Positions 35,619 through 46,905 of a stretch of 64,000 nucleotides of DNA are shown in pieces. This DNA comes from Lentisphaera profundi (GTDB lineage: Bacteria; Verrucomicrobiota; Lentisphaeria; Lentisphaerales; Lentisphaeraceae). A program made the position numbers and the translations under genes. A model generated the notes under the pieces. It was not told the origin of the DNA. It searched no databases and worked only from the letters and a program-made list of their open reading frames with translations. The DNA is taken from positions 1,860,001 through 1,924,000 of the forward strand of contig NZ_CP117812.1 in assembly GCF_028728065.1 (NCBI RefSeq), written 5' to 3'. Within the stretch, counting starts at the first letter, position 1; every line of letters starts with the position of its first letter.

Positions 35619-36224
35619 ATGTCTATCATACTCAAAGCCGCTAAACGTGAAATCGTTGGCAAAAAATCCAAGCAACTCCGTCGCGAAGCAATCGTTCCAG
35701 GCAACCTCCAAGGTCGCAAAATCGAGAACATTAACATCCAACTCGCAGAAAGAGACCTCCAAGTTGCTATCAAAGCAGCTGGTACAACTAATATCATCGA
35801 TCTTGATATTGATGGAACTGTACACGAAGTACTTCTTCGCGAAGTCATTCGTACAACAAGCCAACAGCATTATATCCACGTAGAATTCTACGCTCCGGAT
35901 ATGAACACTCCAGTTAAAACTTCTGTTCCTGTTAAAGCTACTGGTGAGTCTCCTCTCGTTACTTCTGGCGGTATCTTAGTAACTCCTCAGTCAAATCTTG
36001 AACTGTCAGCTTTACCAAAAGCACTTCCTGCTTTCATTGAAATTGATATTTCTGTACTTCAGAAATTCTCTGATGTTATTACTGTTGCTTCACTACCTGC
36101 AATTGAAGGTGTTGACTTCCTCAGCCCTGCTGGTACTGCACTTGCTTACATCGCAGAAACACGTGCTACACGCTCCGCTTCCGCTACTGACGCAGACGCA
36201 GAGACTGCTGCAACAGCAGAATAA
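35619..36224 (+). CDS. rplY: 50S ribosomal protein L25 / general stress protein CTC
   Basis: Start at MSIILKAAKREIV (201 residues) after AGGGA; a longer start at 35565 is unlikely. The N-terminal L25 domain (GKKSKQLRREAIVPGNLQG, then VLLREVIR) binds 5S rRNA, and the beta-rich C-terminal TL5 domain follows. The acidic and Ala-rich tail is common. The length fits the CTC form. A strong terminator lies after the stop. Confidence 0.95.
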   Translation: MSIILKAAKREIVGKKSKQLRREAIVPGNLQGRKIENINIQLAERDLQVAIKAAGTTNIIDLDIDGTVHEVLLREVIRTTSQQHYIHVEFYAPDMNTPVKTSVPVKATGESPLVTSGGILVTPQSNLELSALPKALPAFIEIDISVLQKFSDVITVASLPAIEGVDFLSPAGTALAYIAETRATRSASATDADAETAATAE

Positions 36225-36242
36225 GTACAAAAAAAATCTTTG

Positions 36243-36272
36243 AAAAGCCGACCTTTTGGGTCGGCTTTTTTT
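36243..36272 (+). terminator. Intrinsic terminator after rplY
   Basis: AAGCCGACC-ttttg-GGTCGGCTT at 36245-36267 followed by T-rich DNA. It ends just 14 bp before the next gene's ATG, so that gene must have a promoter overlapping it or depend on readthrough. Confidence 0.92.
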
Positions 36273-36285
36273 ATTGAGGCCCATT

Positions 36286-37635
36286 ATGCAACTACCCGAC
36301 TCATTCCCTAGCACTATTCAATCTTGGTTAAACAAACAAGACTTCGAACAACTTCTCCCTATCCAAGAACTTGTCGTAGAACATTCAAACGAAGAAAAGC
36401 AACTTATCATTTCGTCCCCGACTGGCTCGGGAAAAACGATTGCCTTCCTCATTCCCGTAGCTAGGAAATTACTAGAGAATCCAAAGGCACGCATCCTCAT
36501 ACTGTCACCATCCCCTGAATTGGCGATGCAAAATATTAAAGTTATTCGCGACATCCTGCCACAAACCAAAGCCACTGCCGTCATCAGTGGCGTCAGTACC
36601 GATCGTCAAAAAGATCAACTTAAGAAGCGTCCACAAATCATCTCCGCTACACCAGGACGCCTACGCGACTTTATGCTCAGAGGCATCATTAAGCCACAAG
36701 ACTTCAACATGCTCATTATTGACGAGATCGACGCACTACTCAGAGAAGGAATAGAGAACTTAGTCGCCGAACTCATGGAACTGATGCCCCCAGAAACCCA
36801 TGAATGTATTGTTGCATCTGCTACCGTCATCCGCTCAACGGAAGAATTACTCAACTTTTGGCGCCCTGAATTTTTCCTTATTGAGAACACCGAAACGGCA
36901 AAAATTAAACACGCTTATATCTTCACCAACCCCAATAGACGGGATATCTGCTTAATGAAATTAATCAGAAGTGAGAAAATCAAAAAAGCGATCATTTTCG
37001 TCAATAGCTTTGAACACACACGCCACGCACTGAAGTTCTTTGAGAAAAACCAACTTAAAGCCGCTTTCCTAGAAGCCGCCATAAGTAAAACAGCGCGAGC
37101 AGAAAGAATCAACGACTTTAAAAACGGCAAAATAAATTTCTTAATCACAACCGACCTGCTCAGCAGAGGATTTGACTGTAAAGATAGCGCAGTCATCCAC
37201 TACCACTGCCCGATCACTATAGAAAGTTTTAAGCACCGAAGCGGTCGTACTGCACGCGGATCTCAAGATGGCGCCAACTACCTTGTCGTCACTGAAAAAG
37301 ACCTACACTACATGGGTCGATTCGAAAAGAAAATGGATTTCAAATTCGAAGAAATTAATTTAGCCCGCAACTTCTCACCCAAACCACTCGTAGATCAAGA
37401 CGCTATAGAAAGCGATGCTAGCACTCAGAATGACGAGACTGCCACGAAGCCTAAAGCCCTAACAGACTCTGCTAATCCTGTAAAGAAGAGCAAAACCAAG
37501 CCTCACAACAAAAAAACGAAGGCCAAGGCCAAACTCGCCAAAGTCGAGAAGAAAGAAGTCCTCAAGAAAAAACCGAAGCACAACAAGCGCAAAGGCAAAC
37601 CGGGTTCACATAAAAAGAAAGGGGCTCAGGAATAA
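36286..37635 (+). CDS. DEAD-box RNA helicase
   Basis: Start at MQLPDSFPS (449 residues), with GAGG nine bases upstream. The Q-motif region, Walker A (SSPTGSGKT), DEAD-type motif as DEID, SAT, and the second domain (HRSGRTARG) are present. A Lys/Ala-rich low-complexity tail (residues about 385-449) likely aids RNA binding. It probably acts in ribosome assembly or RNA turnover at low temperature. The variant DEID in motif II is uncommon but acceptable. Confidence 0.92.
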   Translation: MQLPDSFPSTIQSWLNKQDFEQLLPIQELVVEHSNEEKQLIISSPTGSGKTIAFLIPVARKLLENPKARILILSPSPELAMQNIKVIRDILPQTKATAVISGVSTDRQKDQLKKRPQIISATPGRLRDFMLRGIIKPQDFNMLIIDEIDALLREGIENLVAELMELMPPETHECIVASATVIRSTEELLNFWRPEFFLIENTETAKIKHAYIFTNPNRRDICLMKLIRSEKIKKAIIFVNSFEHTRHALKFFEKNQLKAAFLEAAISKTARAERINDFKNGKINFLITTDLLSRGFDCKDSAVIHYHCPITIESFKHRSGRTARGSQDGANYLVVTEKDLHYMGRFEKKMDFKFEEINLARNFSPKPLVDQDAIESDASTQNDETATKPKALTDSANPVKKSKTKPHNKKTKAKAKLAKVEKKEVLKKKPKHNKRKGKPGSHKKKGAQE

Positions 37636-37723
37636 ATCCCTCACCCCTTCAAATATTACTTAGCTCTATAAACAAGAGGGCATGATACTATCACCCCTCT
37701 CTGTAAGAATTAAATAAAGCTAA

Positions 37724-37957
37724 CTAGATACCACTATTTGATAAGAAAGTTGAAACACGAGAAAGCAAACCAGTTACTTGCGGGTGCGAGGATTCAAAAT
37801 CCTCAATCACCTTAGTTAAATCTGTTACCAAGCCTTCTTTCTCTGATTCTTGCTCAGTCTTGAGTTTCGCAACTAAGGTTTCCAGCTCTTGTTTCTTAGT
37901 ATCACTTAAGTCCGCATTGCGAATTTCTTGCTCTAATTTTTCTAAAGTCTCATTCAT
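37724..37957 (-). CDS. DUF4404 family protein
   Basis: 77 residues, fully helical and acidic, MNETLEKLEQEIRNADLSD ... VIEDFESSHPQVTGLLSRVS. It fits DUF4404, a short cytoplasmic family of unknown role. It is the only gene between the helicase and the ATP synthase operon and points to the left. Confidence 0.8.
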   Translation of the reverse strand: MNETLEKLEQEIRNADLSDTKKQELETLVAKLKTEQESEKEGLVTDLTKVIEDFESSHPQVTGLLSRVSTFLSNSGI

Positions 37958-38166
37958 TAATAAATCTCCTGTTTTTATTAATATAAATCATTGCACAAGA
38001 AAAAAAGCCTTGGCGAACGAAAAACATGACAAATTTCGTGTCAGACCCCCTTTAGAAAAAACCCGACCTTTACAAGATGTGTAAGTATGTCATAAAACCA
38101 TACGCTTTTCGTAAAAGAATCTATAAGTCCATGTTCTTCACGCACTTGAATGATCTTATAAAATAT

Positions 38167-38184
38167 CTGTTAAATATTTAACAG
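38167..38184. promoter_or_regulatory. Perfect 18-bp palindrome upstream of the ATP synthase operon
   Basis: CTGTTAAATATTTAACAG is a perfect 9+9 inverted repeat centred 54 bp before the atpZ start. A possible promoter (TTGAAT at about 38146, then TTAAAT within the palindrome) overlaps it. That is the geometry of a dimeric repressor site. Confidence 0.5.
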
Positions 38185-38229
38185 CCTATCTTGATTTCCT
38201 CATTCCATCAATTATTTTATGCGCCAATT

Positions 38230-38517
38230 ATGAATAACCAAGAGAAGATTAAAGAAAACAAAGCAGCTGAACCTCCACATAGATCTCCAGTGATTTTGGG
38301 ATCCAGTCTTGGAACAGAACTCGCCGTCGCAATTTTCCTATTTGGCGGTGCAGGTTACTGGGCCGACAAGAAGTACGGTACTAGCCCTTGTTTTTTATTA
38401 ATTGGAATTGCCCTCTCCTTTATATATGGAGGCTATGCAGTTTGGAAACTCGTAAGAATGATGTCGAAACCGAAACCTAAGAAGGATGAAAATAAAAGCA
38501 ATGAAAGCGACACTTAA
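38230..38517 (+). CDS. atpZ: AtpZ/AtpI-type small subunit of the ATP synthase operon
   Basis: Start at MNNQEKIKEN (95 residues). Two membrane segments: GSSLGTELAVAIFLFGGAGYWA and FLLIGIALSFIYGGYAVWKL, with a GYWADKKYG turn typical of the F0F1-ATPase subunit family. It is thought to assist c-ring assembly and Mg transport. It is the first gene of the operon and overlaps or abuts the next start. Confidence 0.85.
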   Translation: MNNQEKIKENKAAEPPHRSPVILGSSLGTELAVAIFLFGGAGYWADKKYGTSPCFLLIGIALSFIYGGYAVWKLVRMMSKPKPKKDENKSNESDT

Positions 38518-38881
38518 TCCGCTTCACATTACAGCTCTATTTCTCGGTCCACTGCTAATTGCTGCTTATGCAATTTTCAGCAAGGTTGCCTTTTCATCCA
38601 AAGAATTCCTCCTCGCAATCGCACTCTGCCTCTTTAATACGGCAGCTGTCTTTGTCCTCGACTACTTCGCATTCAAACTAAAAAAAGAACTTTTTATTGG
38701 CATCTTACTCAAGTTTGCCAAATCCGCCGCAATGATCATTATCCTCGGCGTCCTCCTCTTTACTAAGTCAGTAAACAATCCCCAATTTCTAAGTATCGCA
38801 TTTCTGATTGGCTTTGCGGCCACCATGATTTGTGAAACTGCATCACTCAAAAAACAAAACCTTAAAACCAAAGTTATTTAA
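38501..38881 (+). CDS. AtpI-like membrane protein
   Basis: 126 residues (an ATG at 38486 is also possible; both overlap the previous gene). Four hydrophobic segments (ITALFLGPLLIAAYAIF, FLLAIALCLFNTAAVFVLDYFA, SAAMIIILGVLLF, FLSIAFLIGFAATMI). Its position between atpZ and atpB is where the second accessory membrane gene (atpI) sits in many operons. Sequence similarity to AtpI is weak by eye. Confidence 0.7.
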   Translation: MKATLNPLHITALFLGPLLIAAYAIFSKVAFSSKEFLLAIALCLFNTAAVFVLDYFAFKLKKELFIGILLKFAKSAAMIIILGVLLFTKSVNNPQFLSIAFLIGFAATMICETASLKKQNLKTKVI

Positions 38882-38883
38882 CT

Positions 38884-39732
38884 ATGAATATACTCAACAA
38901 CCTCCTCGCAGCTTCTGGCGGCGGTCACCCCACTAAAATGGAAGCAGTTATTGCTTGGATCAAAGATCACATGACTCTCGCAGGAAATCACTGGTCACCC
39001 ACTGGCTTCATTGAAATACCAAACGAAAGTATTTTTTCTAATAACTTCACAACTCAATCGCTTTTTCTTATTATAAGTACTGTCATCACTTTTATCCTTT
39101 TCGGCGTGATCTATAACAAGAAACAAGAAGTCCCTACTGGAATGACAAACTTCCTTGAACCCTTCGTACTTTATGTTCGCGATGAAATTGCCGTAAAGAA
39201 CATGGGTGATAAAGATGGTAAAGCTTGGACTCCTTTCTTTTGCAGCCTGTTCTTCCTTATCCTTGGTTGTAATCTTCTTGGCCTCATCCCTGGTAATGCA
39301 ACTGCTACTGGTACTTTCTGGGTAACAGGCTCACTCGCACTTATTGTTTTCCTTTGTATGACAGTTGGTACGACTATTAAATATGGTCCCGTAAAATTCA
39401 TCAAAGCTTTTATGCCACCAGGTGTACCGGGCTGGGTTCTCGTACTTCTTACTCCTCTCGAAATGATTGGCCTTGTTGTTAAGTGTGTTTCACTCACAAT
39501 TCGACTTTTCGCTAATATGCTTGCAGGTCACATCGTTCTTTTCTCAATCATGGCCCTACTCTACGTTTTCAGCTACTATGCACTCTTGGCTTACCCCATT
39601 GCAGTCGGCATCTACGCACTCGAAGTATTCGTAGCTTTCCTTCAGGCTTATGTCTTTACTTTCTTAGCAGCTCTCTTCATCGGCGAAATGTTTCACCATG
39701 CACATGGTCACGACGAAGAGCACGCTCACTAA
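38884..39732 (+). CDS. atpB: F0 ATP synthase subunit a
   Basis: 282 residues starting two bases after the previous stop. The C-terminal helices hold the essential Arg in SLTIRLFANMLAGH. FLEPFVLYVRDEIAVKNMG and LGCNLLGLIPG also fit. The His-rich end (HHAHGHDEEHAH) is common in this group. It forms the proton half-channels beside the c-ring. Confidence 0.97.
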   Translation: MNILNNLLAASGGGHPTKMEAVIAWIKDHMTLAGNHWSPTGFIEIPNESIFSNNFTTQSLFLIISTVITFILFGVIYNKKQEVPTGMTNFLEPFVLYVRDEIAVKNMGDKDGKAWTPFFCSLFFLILGCNLLGLIPGNATATGTFWVTGSLALIVFLCMTVGTTIKYGPVKFIKAFMPPGVPGWVLVLLTPLEMIGLVVKCVSLTIRLFANMLAGHIVLFSIMALLYVFSYYALLAYPIAVGIYALEVFVAFLQAYVFTFLAALFIGEMFHHAHGHDEEHAH

Positions 39733-39804
39733 ATCCCACTTCTTGAATAACAAGATCTTTAACAAAAACTAATATAACAAAAATAAAAAAAACGGAGAAC
39801 TAAT

Positions 39805-40089
39805 ATGTTCAACTCAATCCTCGCACAAGCAGACACAACAGTAGCACTAGAAACAGTATCTCAAGCAACAGCTCTTATCGGACCTAAAGCTGGCGCAGCA
39901 ATCGGTGCTGGTATCGTAGCAATCGGTGCTGGTCTTGGTATTGGTAAACTTGCTGCTTCAGCAATGGAAGGTATCGCTCGTCAGCCAGAAGCTGGTGACA
40001 ATATCAAAGGCGCAATGATTGTTGCTGCTGCACTTATCGAAGGTGTTTCACTCTTCGGTGTTGTTGTTTGTCTTCTCGCAGCACTTTAA
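39805..40089 (+). CDS. atpE: F0 ATP synthase subunit c
   Basis: 94 residues with a GGAG ribosome-binding site. Two helices: GAAIGAGIVAIGAGLGIGKL and AMIVAAALIEGVSLFGVVVCLLAAL, joined by the polar loop ARQPEA. The essential Glu is in ALIEGVSLFG; the following Gly-Val (not Ser/Thr) argues for H+ rather than Na+ coupling. The first 20 residues add a short N-terminal extension. Confidence 0.97.
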   Translation: MFNSILAQADTTVALETVSQATALIGPKAGAAIGAGIVAIGAGLGIGKLAASAMEGIARQPEAGDNIKGAMIVAAALIEGVSLFGVVVCLLAAL

Positions 40090-40109
40090 TCCGCTAGCGG
40101 TTGATTCTT

Positions 40110-40679
40110 ATGAACAGTGTAAAAGTTAAATTATTAGCTTTTGCCTGCTTCGTTCTAACAGCTATGCCAGCAATGGCAAGCGGTAGCGATGCGGGAGCTT
40201 ACGGCGAAAACGCCGCTGTACCTATGGCAATTATTGCCTGGGTATGCTTCCTCACGCTCCTCTTTGTCGGCGGAAAAGTCGCATGGAAGCCTATCCTCGC
40301 TAATCTTGATGCACGTGAGACTCGCATTCGCGAATCTCTCGAAAATGCAGCTCGTATTGAAAGCCAACTCGCTGACGCGGAAGAGTCAAGAAAGAAACTT
40401 CTTTCTGACGCCGATTCATCAGCAAAAGCTATCATTACTGAAGCCAAAGAAACAGCAGTAAAGCTCGCTAAGGAAATTAACGAACAAGCCAAAGAAGAGT
40501 CACAAACTCTTCGTGATGGCGCTCTCAAAGATATTGAGAACGCTCGTTCACAGGCCGTTTCTAGCCTCCGTCGCGAAAGCGCAGACCTAGCTGTAACACT
40601 TGCAGGTAAACTCATCGGCGAAAACCTGGACTCTGAAAAGAGCCGCGTTCTCACTGATAAATTAATCGATAATCTTTAA
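40110..40679 (+). CDS. atpF: F0 ATP synthase subunit b
   Basis: 189 residues from the ATG at 40110. The N-terminus MNSVKVKLLAFACFVLTAMP then AMASG is a signal-peptide-like segment not found in usual AtpF. It is followed by the normal single membrane helix (MAIIAWVCFLTLLFVGGKVAWKP) and a long charged coiled coil. It forms the peripheral stalk. The next gene starts 2 bp after its stop. Confidence 0.93.
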   Translation: MNSVKVKLLAFACFVLTAMPAMASGSDAGAYGENAAVPMAIIAWVCFLTLLFVGGKVAWKPILANLDARETRIRESLENAARIESQLADAEESRKKLLSDADSSAKAIITEAKETAVKLAKEINEQAKEESQTLRDGALKDIENARSQAVSSLRRESADLAVTLAGKLIGENLDSEKSRVLTDKLIDNL

Positions 40680-40681
40680 TC

Positions 40682-41221
40682 ATGTTGACCTCAAAAGCAG
40701 CCAAACGATATGCACGAGCGTTCTTTAGCTTGGCGCAGGACAAGGGCAAGTTAGATGAAGTAAGAGCTGATTTTTTAGCTATTGCCAATCTCTCTACTCA
40801 GTCGGAAGAATTCAATGTACTTCTTTCATCTCCACTCGTAGCCCATGCAAAACGGCTTGAACTTTTGAAGTCTCTGCTTGAAGGAAAAATCAACGCGGTA
40901 TCAATGAGTTTTATCACTTTCCTTAATACGAAAGAACGCTCAGAGATCCTCGTTGAAGTTTGTGCTTACTTCGAAATTTTCTGTAATGAGGCTGCTAATG
41001 TACAGCTCATCACTATTACCTCAGCTGCCGAACTCGGTGTTGCTCAGGTCAAGGCAATCGAAGTGAAAATGGAAGCTAAACTGAACAAAACTATCAAAGC
41101 CTCGACTGAAGTTGATCCTTCACTCATGGGTGGTTTTAAAATTCAGATCGGCGATCAAGTTATTGATCACACCATCACAGCACAACTCAATTCCCTCAAA
41201 CAGAGTATCGTTAACGCGTAA
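40682..41221 (+). CDS. atpH: ATP synthase subunit delta
   Basis: 179 residues. KAAKRYARAFFSLAQDKGKLDEV at the N-terminus and the C-terminal VDPSLMGGFKIQIGDQVIDHTI are family signatures. It links the b stalk to the top of the alpha3beta3 head. Confidence 0.96.
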   Translation: MLTSKAAKRYARAFFSLAQDKGKLDEVRADFLAIANLSTQSEEFNVLLSSPLVAHAKRLELLKSLLEGKINAVSMSFITFLNTKERSEILVEVCAYFEIFCNEAANVQLITITSAAELGVAQVKAIEVKMEAKLNKTIKASTEVDPSLMGGFKIQIGDQVIDHTITAQLNSLKQSIVNA

Positions 41222-41233
41222 AGGAAAATAATT

Positions 41234-42799
41234 ATGGCAACAGATATTAAACCAGAAGAAGTTTCAGCCATCCTCAAAGAGCAGTTCGCTGCTTTTGAGT
41301 CAGGTGCTCAAACTTACGAAACTGGTAAAGTCCTAAGCGTTGGTGATGGTATCGCCCGCGTATACGGTCTAGAGAATGTCATGGCCGGTGAACTCGTTGA
41401 GTTCGCTTGTGGACTCCAGGGTCTGGCGATGAACCTCGAAGAAGACAATGTCGGTGTAGCGATTTTTGGTGAAGACAAATCAATCTGTGAAGGTATGGAA
41501 GTAAAACGTACCAAAACTATTGCTTCTGTTCCCACTGGCGACGCTCTCCTCGGTCGTGTAGTTGATGCATTGGGTAAGCCTATTGACGGCAAAGGTCCAA
41601 TCGACACTACTAACTCACGTCCAATTGAATTTAAAGCACCTGGTATCATGGAGCGTAAATCCGTTCATGAGCCTCTCCAGACTGGTGTTAAAGTTATTGA
41701 CGCCCTCACTCCTGTAGGTCGTGGTCAGCGTGAGTTGATCATTGGTGACCGTAAAACTGGCAAGACTACTCTTGCTATCGATACGATCATTAACCAGAAA
41801 GGTAAAGGCGTTAAGTGTTTCTATGTAGCTATGGGCCAAAAACGTTCAACTGTGGTACAAATCGCAGAAACGCTTAAGCAGCATGGCGCTCTAGAATACA
41901 CGACTATTATTGCAGCTACTGCTTCTGATCCTGCTCCTATGCAGTTCCTCGCTCCGTACTCAGGTACAGCGATGGCAGAACACTACTGCTACCTCGGTTC
42001 TCCGACTTTCGGTGGTACTGAAGGCGTTGCAGGCGGCCATGCACTCATCGTTTATGATGATTTGACTAAACAGTCACAAGCTTACCGTCAGCTTTCACTC
42101 CTCCTCCGTCGTCCTCCAGGACGTGAAGCTTTCCCAGGTGATGTTTTCTATACTCACTCACGTTTGCTCGAACGTTCCGTTAAACTTTCAGAGTCAGAAG
42201 GCGCCGGTTCTATTACTGCCCTCCCGATTATTGAAACTCAAGCGAACGATGTTTCTGCTTATATCCCCACAAACGTAATTTCGATTACTGATGGCCAGAT
42301 CTTCCTAGAATCTGACCTCTTCAACGCTGGTCAGCGTCCTGCTATTAACGCGGGTCTTTCTGTTTCACGTGTTGGTGGTGCTGCTCAAACTAAATCTATG
42401 AAGAAGACAGCCGGTACACTCCGTCTTGACTTGGCTCAATACCGCGAACTCGCGGCATTCTCCCAGTTTGCTTCTGACTTAGATCCTGCCACTCGTGCTC
42501 AGCTCGAGAAAGGTCAACGTTTGATGGAAGTATGTAAGCAAGGTATCAATGAGCCTCAGTCAGTGGCTGAACAAGTTTGTCTTATCTATGCAGGTACCAA
42601 TGGTTACCTCAACGATATTCCAGTAAACAAAATTGTTGAATACACTGCCTCACTCAATGAATCCCTGTCAACTCGCTACAAAGATTTCAGTGACAAGTTC
42701 GCTGTTGAAGTCAACAATGATGACTTCTCTAAAGGTCTTATAGCTGAAATGACAGACATTGTTAAATCTACCACAGAAAGCTTCAGTAGCTCACTGTAA
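41234..42799 (+). CDS. atpA: ATP synthase subunit alpha
   Basis: 521 residues, standard size, with AAGGAAA upstream. Walker A is [38 protein letters not shown] follows, and the Arg finger lies in [14 protein letters not shown]. It forms the catalytically non-active nucleotide sites of the F1 head. Confidence 0.98.
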   Translation: MATDIKPEEVSAILKEQFAAFESGAQTYETGKVLSVGDGIARVYGLENVMAGELVEFACGLQGLAMNLEEDNVGVAIFGEDKSICEGMEVKRTKTIASVPTGDALLGRVVDALGKPIDGKGPIDTTNSRPIEFKAPGIMERKSVHEPLQTGVKVIDALTPVGRGQRELIIGDRKTGKTTLAIDTIINQKGKGVKCFYVAMGQKRSTVVQIAETLKQHGALEYTTIIAATASDPAPMQFLAPYSGTAMAEHYCYLGSPTFGGTEGVAGGHALIVYDDLTKQSQAYRQLSLLLRRPPGREAFPGDVFYTHSRLLERSVKLSESEGAGSITALPIIETQANDVSAYIPTNVISITDGQIFLESDLFNAGQRPAINAGLSVSRVGGAAQTKSMKKTAGTLRLDLAQYRELAAFSQFASDLDPATRAQLEKGQRLMEVCKQGINEPQSVAEQVCLIYAGTNGYLNDIPVNKIVEYTASLNESLSTRYKDFSDKFAVEVNNDDFSKGLIAEMTDIVKSTTESFSSSL

Positions 42800-42814
42800 T
42801 AAGCGGATAGAATT

Positions 42815-45110
<2,296 letters not shown>

Positions 45111-45112
45111 TC

Positions 45113-45370
45113 ATGTCATTTCAACTAAAAATCATTACTCCCGAACGTCTCGTTTTTGAAGGCACTGTAGATTCAGTTCGCCTCCCAGGACTCGACGGGG
45201 ATTTTGGTGTACTCGACAATCACGCAGCCCTCATCTCTGGTATTGCCATTGGTGCCCTGCAGTATGATGTCAACGGCCAACGCAAGAGCATCAAGCTCGA
45301 CGGCGGCTTTGTTGAAGTGAACGACAATCAGGTAAGTGTACTCGCGGATAGCGCTCAGCTCCCAGAGTAA
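45113..45370 (+). CDS. atpC: ATP synthase subunit epsilon, short form
   Basis: 85 residues only. They form the beta-sandwich domain: MSFQLKIITPERLVFEGTVD, VRLPGLDGDFGVLDNHAALI and GFVEVNDNQVSVLADSAQ. The C-terminal two-helix domain of about 50 residues, which in other bacteria inhibits ATP hydrolysis, is missing. No frameshift is visible and a terminator follows at once. Short epsilons of this type occur in some other bacterial groups. Confidence 0.95.
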   Translation: MSFQLKIITPERLVFEGTVDSVRLPGLDGDFGVLDNHAALISGIAIGALQYDVNGQRKSIKLDGGFVEVNDNQVSVLADSAQLPE

Positions 45371-45392
45371 ACTCACCTTACTGTGCTTCCTA

Positions 45393-45427
45393 AAGCCCCG
45401 CCTTCGCAAGAAGTCGGGGCTTTTCTT
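45393..45427 (+). terminator. Intrinsic terminator of the atp operon
   Basis: AAGCCCCG (45393-45400) pairs with CGGGGCTT (45415-45422), inner CTT/AAG pairing adds to the stem, and TTTTCTTG follows. A second, decayed copy of this stretch is at 47016-47051. Confidence 0.88.
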
Positions 45428-45455
45428 GTATTGCTGTCACAGTCGAAGACGTCTC

Positions 45456-45660
45456 CTTATCCCCAGTCATATGCGAACTCCGCAAGCTTGGCAAAAAATT
45501 GCAAACTCCGCAAATATGGGTACGCCGAGCACCAGCTTGGCAGGCTCCTATTCGCAAGCTAAAGCTTAAACTCCATGCCTTTCTTAAGTAGCTAGAGCAC
45601 CCCCTATTCGGTATGCACATTATACGCAAGCTAAGCTTCAACTCCATGCCTTTCACAAGG
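45456..45660 (+). repeat. Dispersed repeat R1, copy 1
   Basis: About 205 bp, similar to 52292-52478 in the same orientation. Identical core of 26 bp at 45518-45543 (GGGTACGCCGAGCACCAGCT and on). Within it, the phrase CGCAAGCTAA(A)GCTT.AACTCCATGCCTTTC is itself repeated (45553-45583 and 45624-45655). No reading frame; may be a repetitive non-coding element. Confidence 0.75.
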
Positions 45661-45760
45661 ATGCATCCTAAAGCCAATGAACTCAAAATATAAATTGATC
45701 TCTGGGCTTGCTATTCCTATCAAGAATACTTAATTTATCTTTTTAAATCAAGGAGAATAA

Positions 45761-46168
45761 ATGGGCATCATACTCGTCCCCCTCTTTCTAATCTTATTTT
45801 CTGCCGTGATTCCTGCTAGTTACTTAGCGATCAAAGGCTATAAAAGTGACTTAGAAAAATCATCTGTAAAAACTATCATTTTCTCTTCTTTTGCATCATC
45901 CTTACTTTTCAGCAGTCCCGTGCCCTTCATTGTTTATGCCGGTCAAAGAGTCTATATAATCTCGCTGCTCGTCAATTATTTATTCATCGTCGCAGTATCT
46001 TTGGGTTTAATTGGAACTATTTTAACAATTTTTGGCTATCGTCAAAAAAATACGAAAGCCAAATTAATGGCTTCGGGTTTTTTCTTTGCTGTGGCAAGCT
46101 CCCCGATTGCGTGGTTTTTTATCAAGGATCCCTTATGCCAAATTTTACGCATAAGTACTCATCATTAG
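45761..46168 (+). CDS. Four-helix membrane protein, unknown
   Basis: 135 residues, AAGGAG ribosome-binding site. Hydrophobic segments at about 3-22 (LVPLFLILFSAVIPASYLA), 40-62, 67-92 (LLVNYLFIVAVSLGLIGTILTIFGY) and 102-123. No family recognised. It sits in the repeat-rich stretch after the atp operon. Confidence 0.65.
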   Translation: MGIILVPLFLILFSAVIPASYLAIKGYKSDLEKSSVKTIIFSSFASSLLFSSPVPFIVYAGQRVYIISLLVNYLFIVAVSLGLIGTILTIFGYRQKNTKAKLMASGFFFAVASSPIAWFFIKDPLCQILRISTHH

Positions 46169-46327
46169 TTTCTAGCTACTCATCACAAGTATCTGCTAGC
46201 GATACGCAGTAAAAACACCCTCGCTCATGGTGGAATTTTTCTTCAGGCCGCTGCACTACAAGCTTTAACTCATCTAGACTTGTTTCCGCTGCTCCGCAGT
46301 CGTACATTTTAATAAAGGATATATATC

Positions 46328-46567
46328 ATGGACACAAGTATACACACACTAAAAATGCTCTTCCTTCAACTGGGTTTAAAAAATAGCGATGATGCTATGA
46401 GTGAATTTATTGCAAGCCACCAACTCAGTAAAAACCAGGCCATCGAAAAAGCAAATTTTTGGAATACTTCCCAAGCACAGTTCATTAGTGAGTCCTGGAA
46501 TGAGGATGCCGACTGGTGTGTCATTGTTGATCAACTCAATAGCTTACTTCACCAAAAAAGTGCCTAA
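46328..46567 (+). CDS. DUF2789 family protein
   Basis: 79 residues. MDTSIHTLKMLFLQLGLKNS, then IASHQLSKNQAIEKANFWNT, and EDADWCVIVDQLNSLLHQ match DUF2789 (M-D-x-S-x-H-T-L-x-x-L-F-x-Q-L-G-L ... FW...). A small cytoplasmic protein of unknown function known mostly from gammaproteobacteria, as far as I recall. The next gene begins one base after its stop. Confidence 0.8.
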   Translation: MDTSIHTLKMLFLQLGLKNSDDAMSEFIASHQLSKNQAIEKANFWNTSQAQFISESWNEDADWCVIVDQLNSLLHQKSA

Positions 46568-46568
46568 G

Positions 46569-46844
46569 ATGAGTGGCGTTCATTCGCATCCCAAGCATTG
46601 TTTTTGTCAGGTACCCGAGTCAGAACTCAGCTACTGGGCCATAAAACGTTTCCAAGAAGATCACCGCACGGTGGACTTAATGAATTCAACTGATGACCCT
46701 CATCAAAAAGAACTTATTAGCATTGTCGGTTTGATCGATGTCGATGAAGCCTCCATGCTGAGTATGATGGGCAATGTCGACATGCCCGATCATCACCTCA
46801 TTCACTGCCGTCAAAAAGTAAAAGCTCTACTCGGCCTTGATTGA
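46569..46844 (+). CDS. Unrecognised 91-residue protein
   Basis: Start at MSGVHSHPKH; a longer frame from 46401 overlaps the DUF2789 gene and is not credible. Residues include SHPKHCFCQVPESELSYW and a C-terminal HHLIHCRQKVKALLGLD, with His/Cys residues that could bind a metal. It is directly coupled to the DUF2789 gene. Family not recognised. Confidence 0.6.
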   Translation: MSGVHSHPKHCFCQVPESELSYWAIKRFQEDHRTVDLMNSTDDPHQKELISIVGLIDVDEASMLSMMGNVDMPDHHLIHCRQKVKALLGLD

Positions 46845-46905
46845 AGCCCGAACAAGAAGACACAAATTCATAAATCAGTAAACTTCACTCTCAAAATAAA
46901 ACTGC

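Noticed and set aside
39805-40089. Sodium-dependent ATP synthase
   Set aside because: The residues after the essential Glu in subunit c are Gly-Val, not the Ser/Thr pattern of Na+-binding rings.
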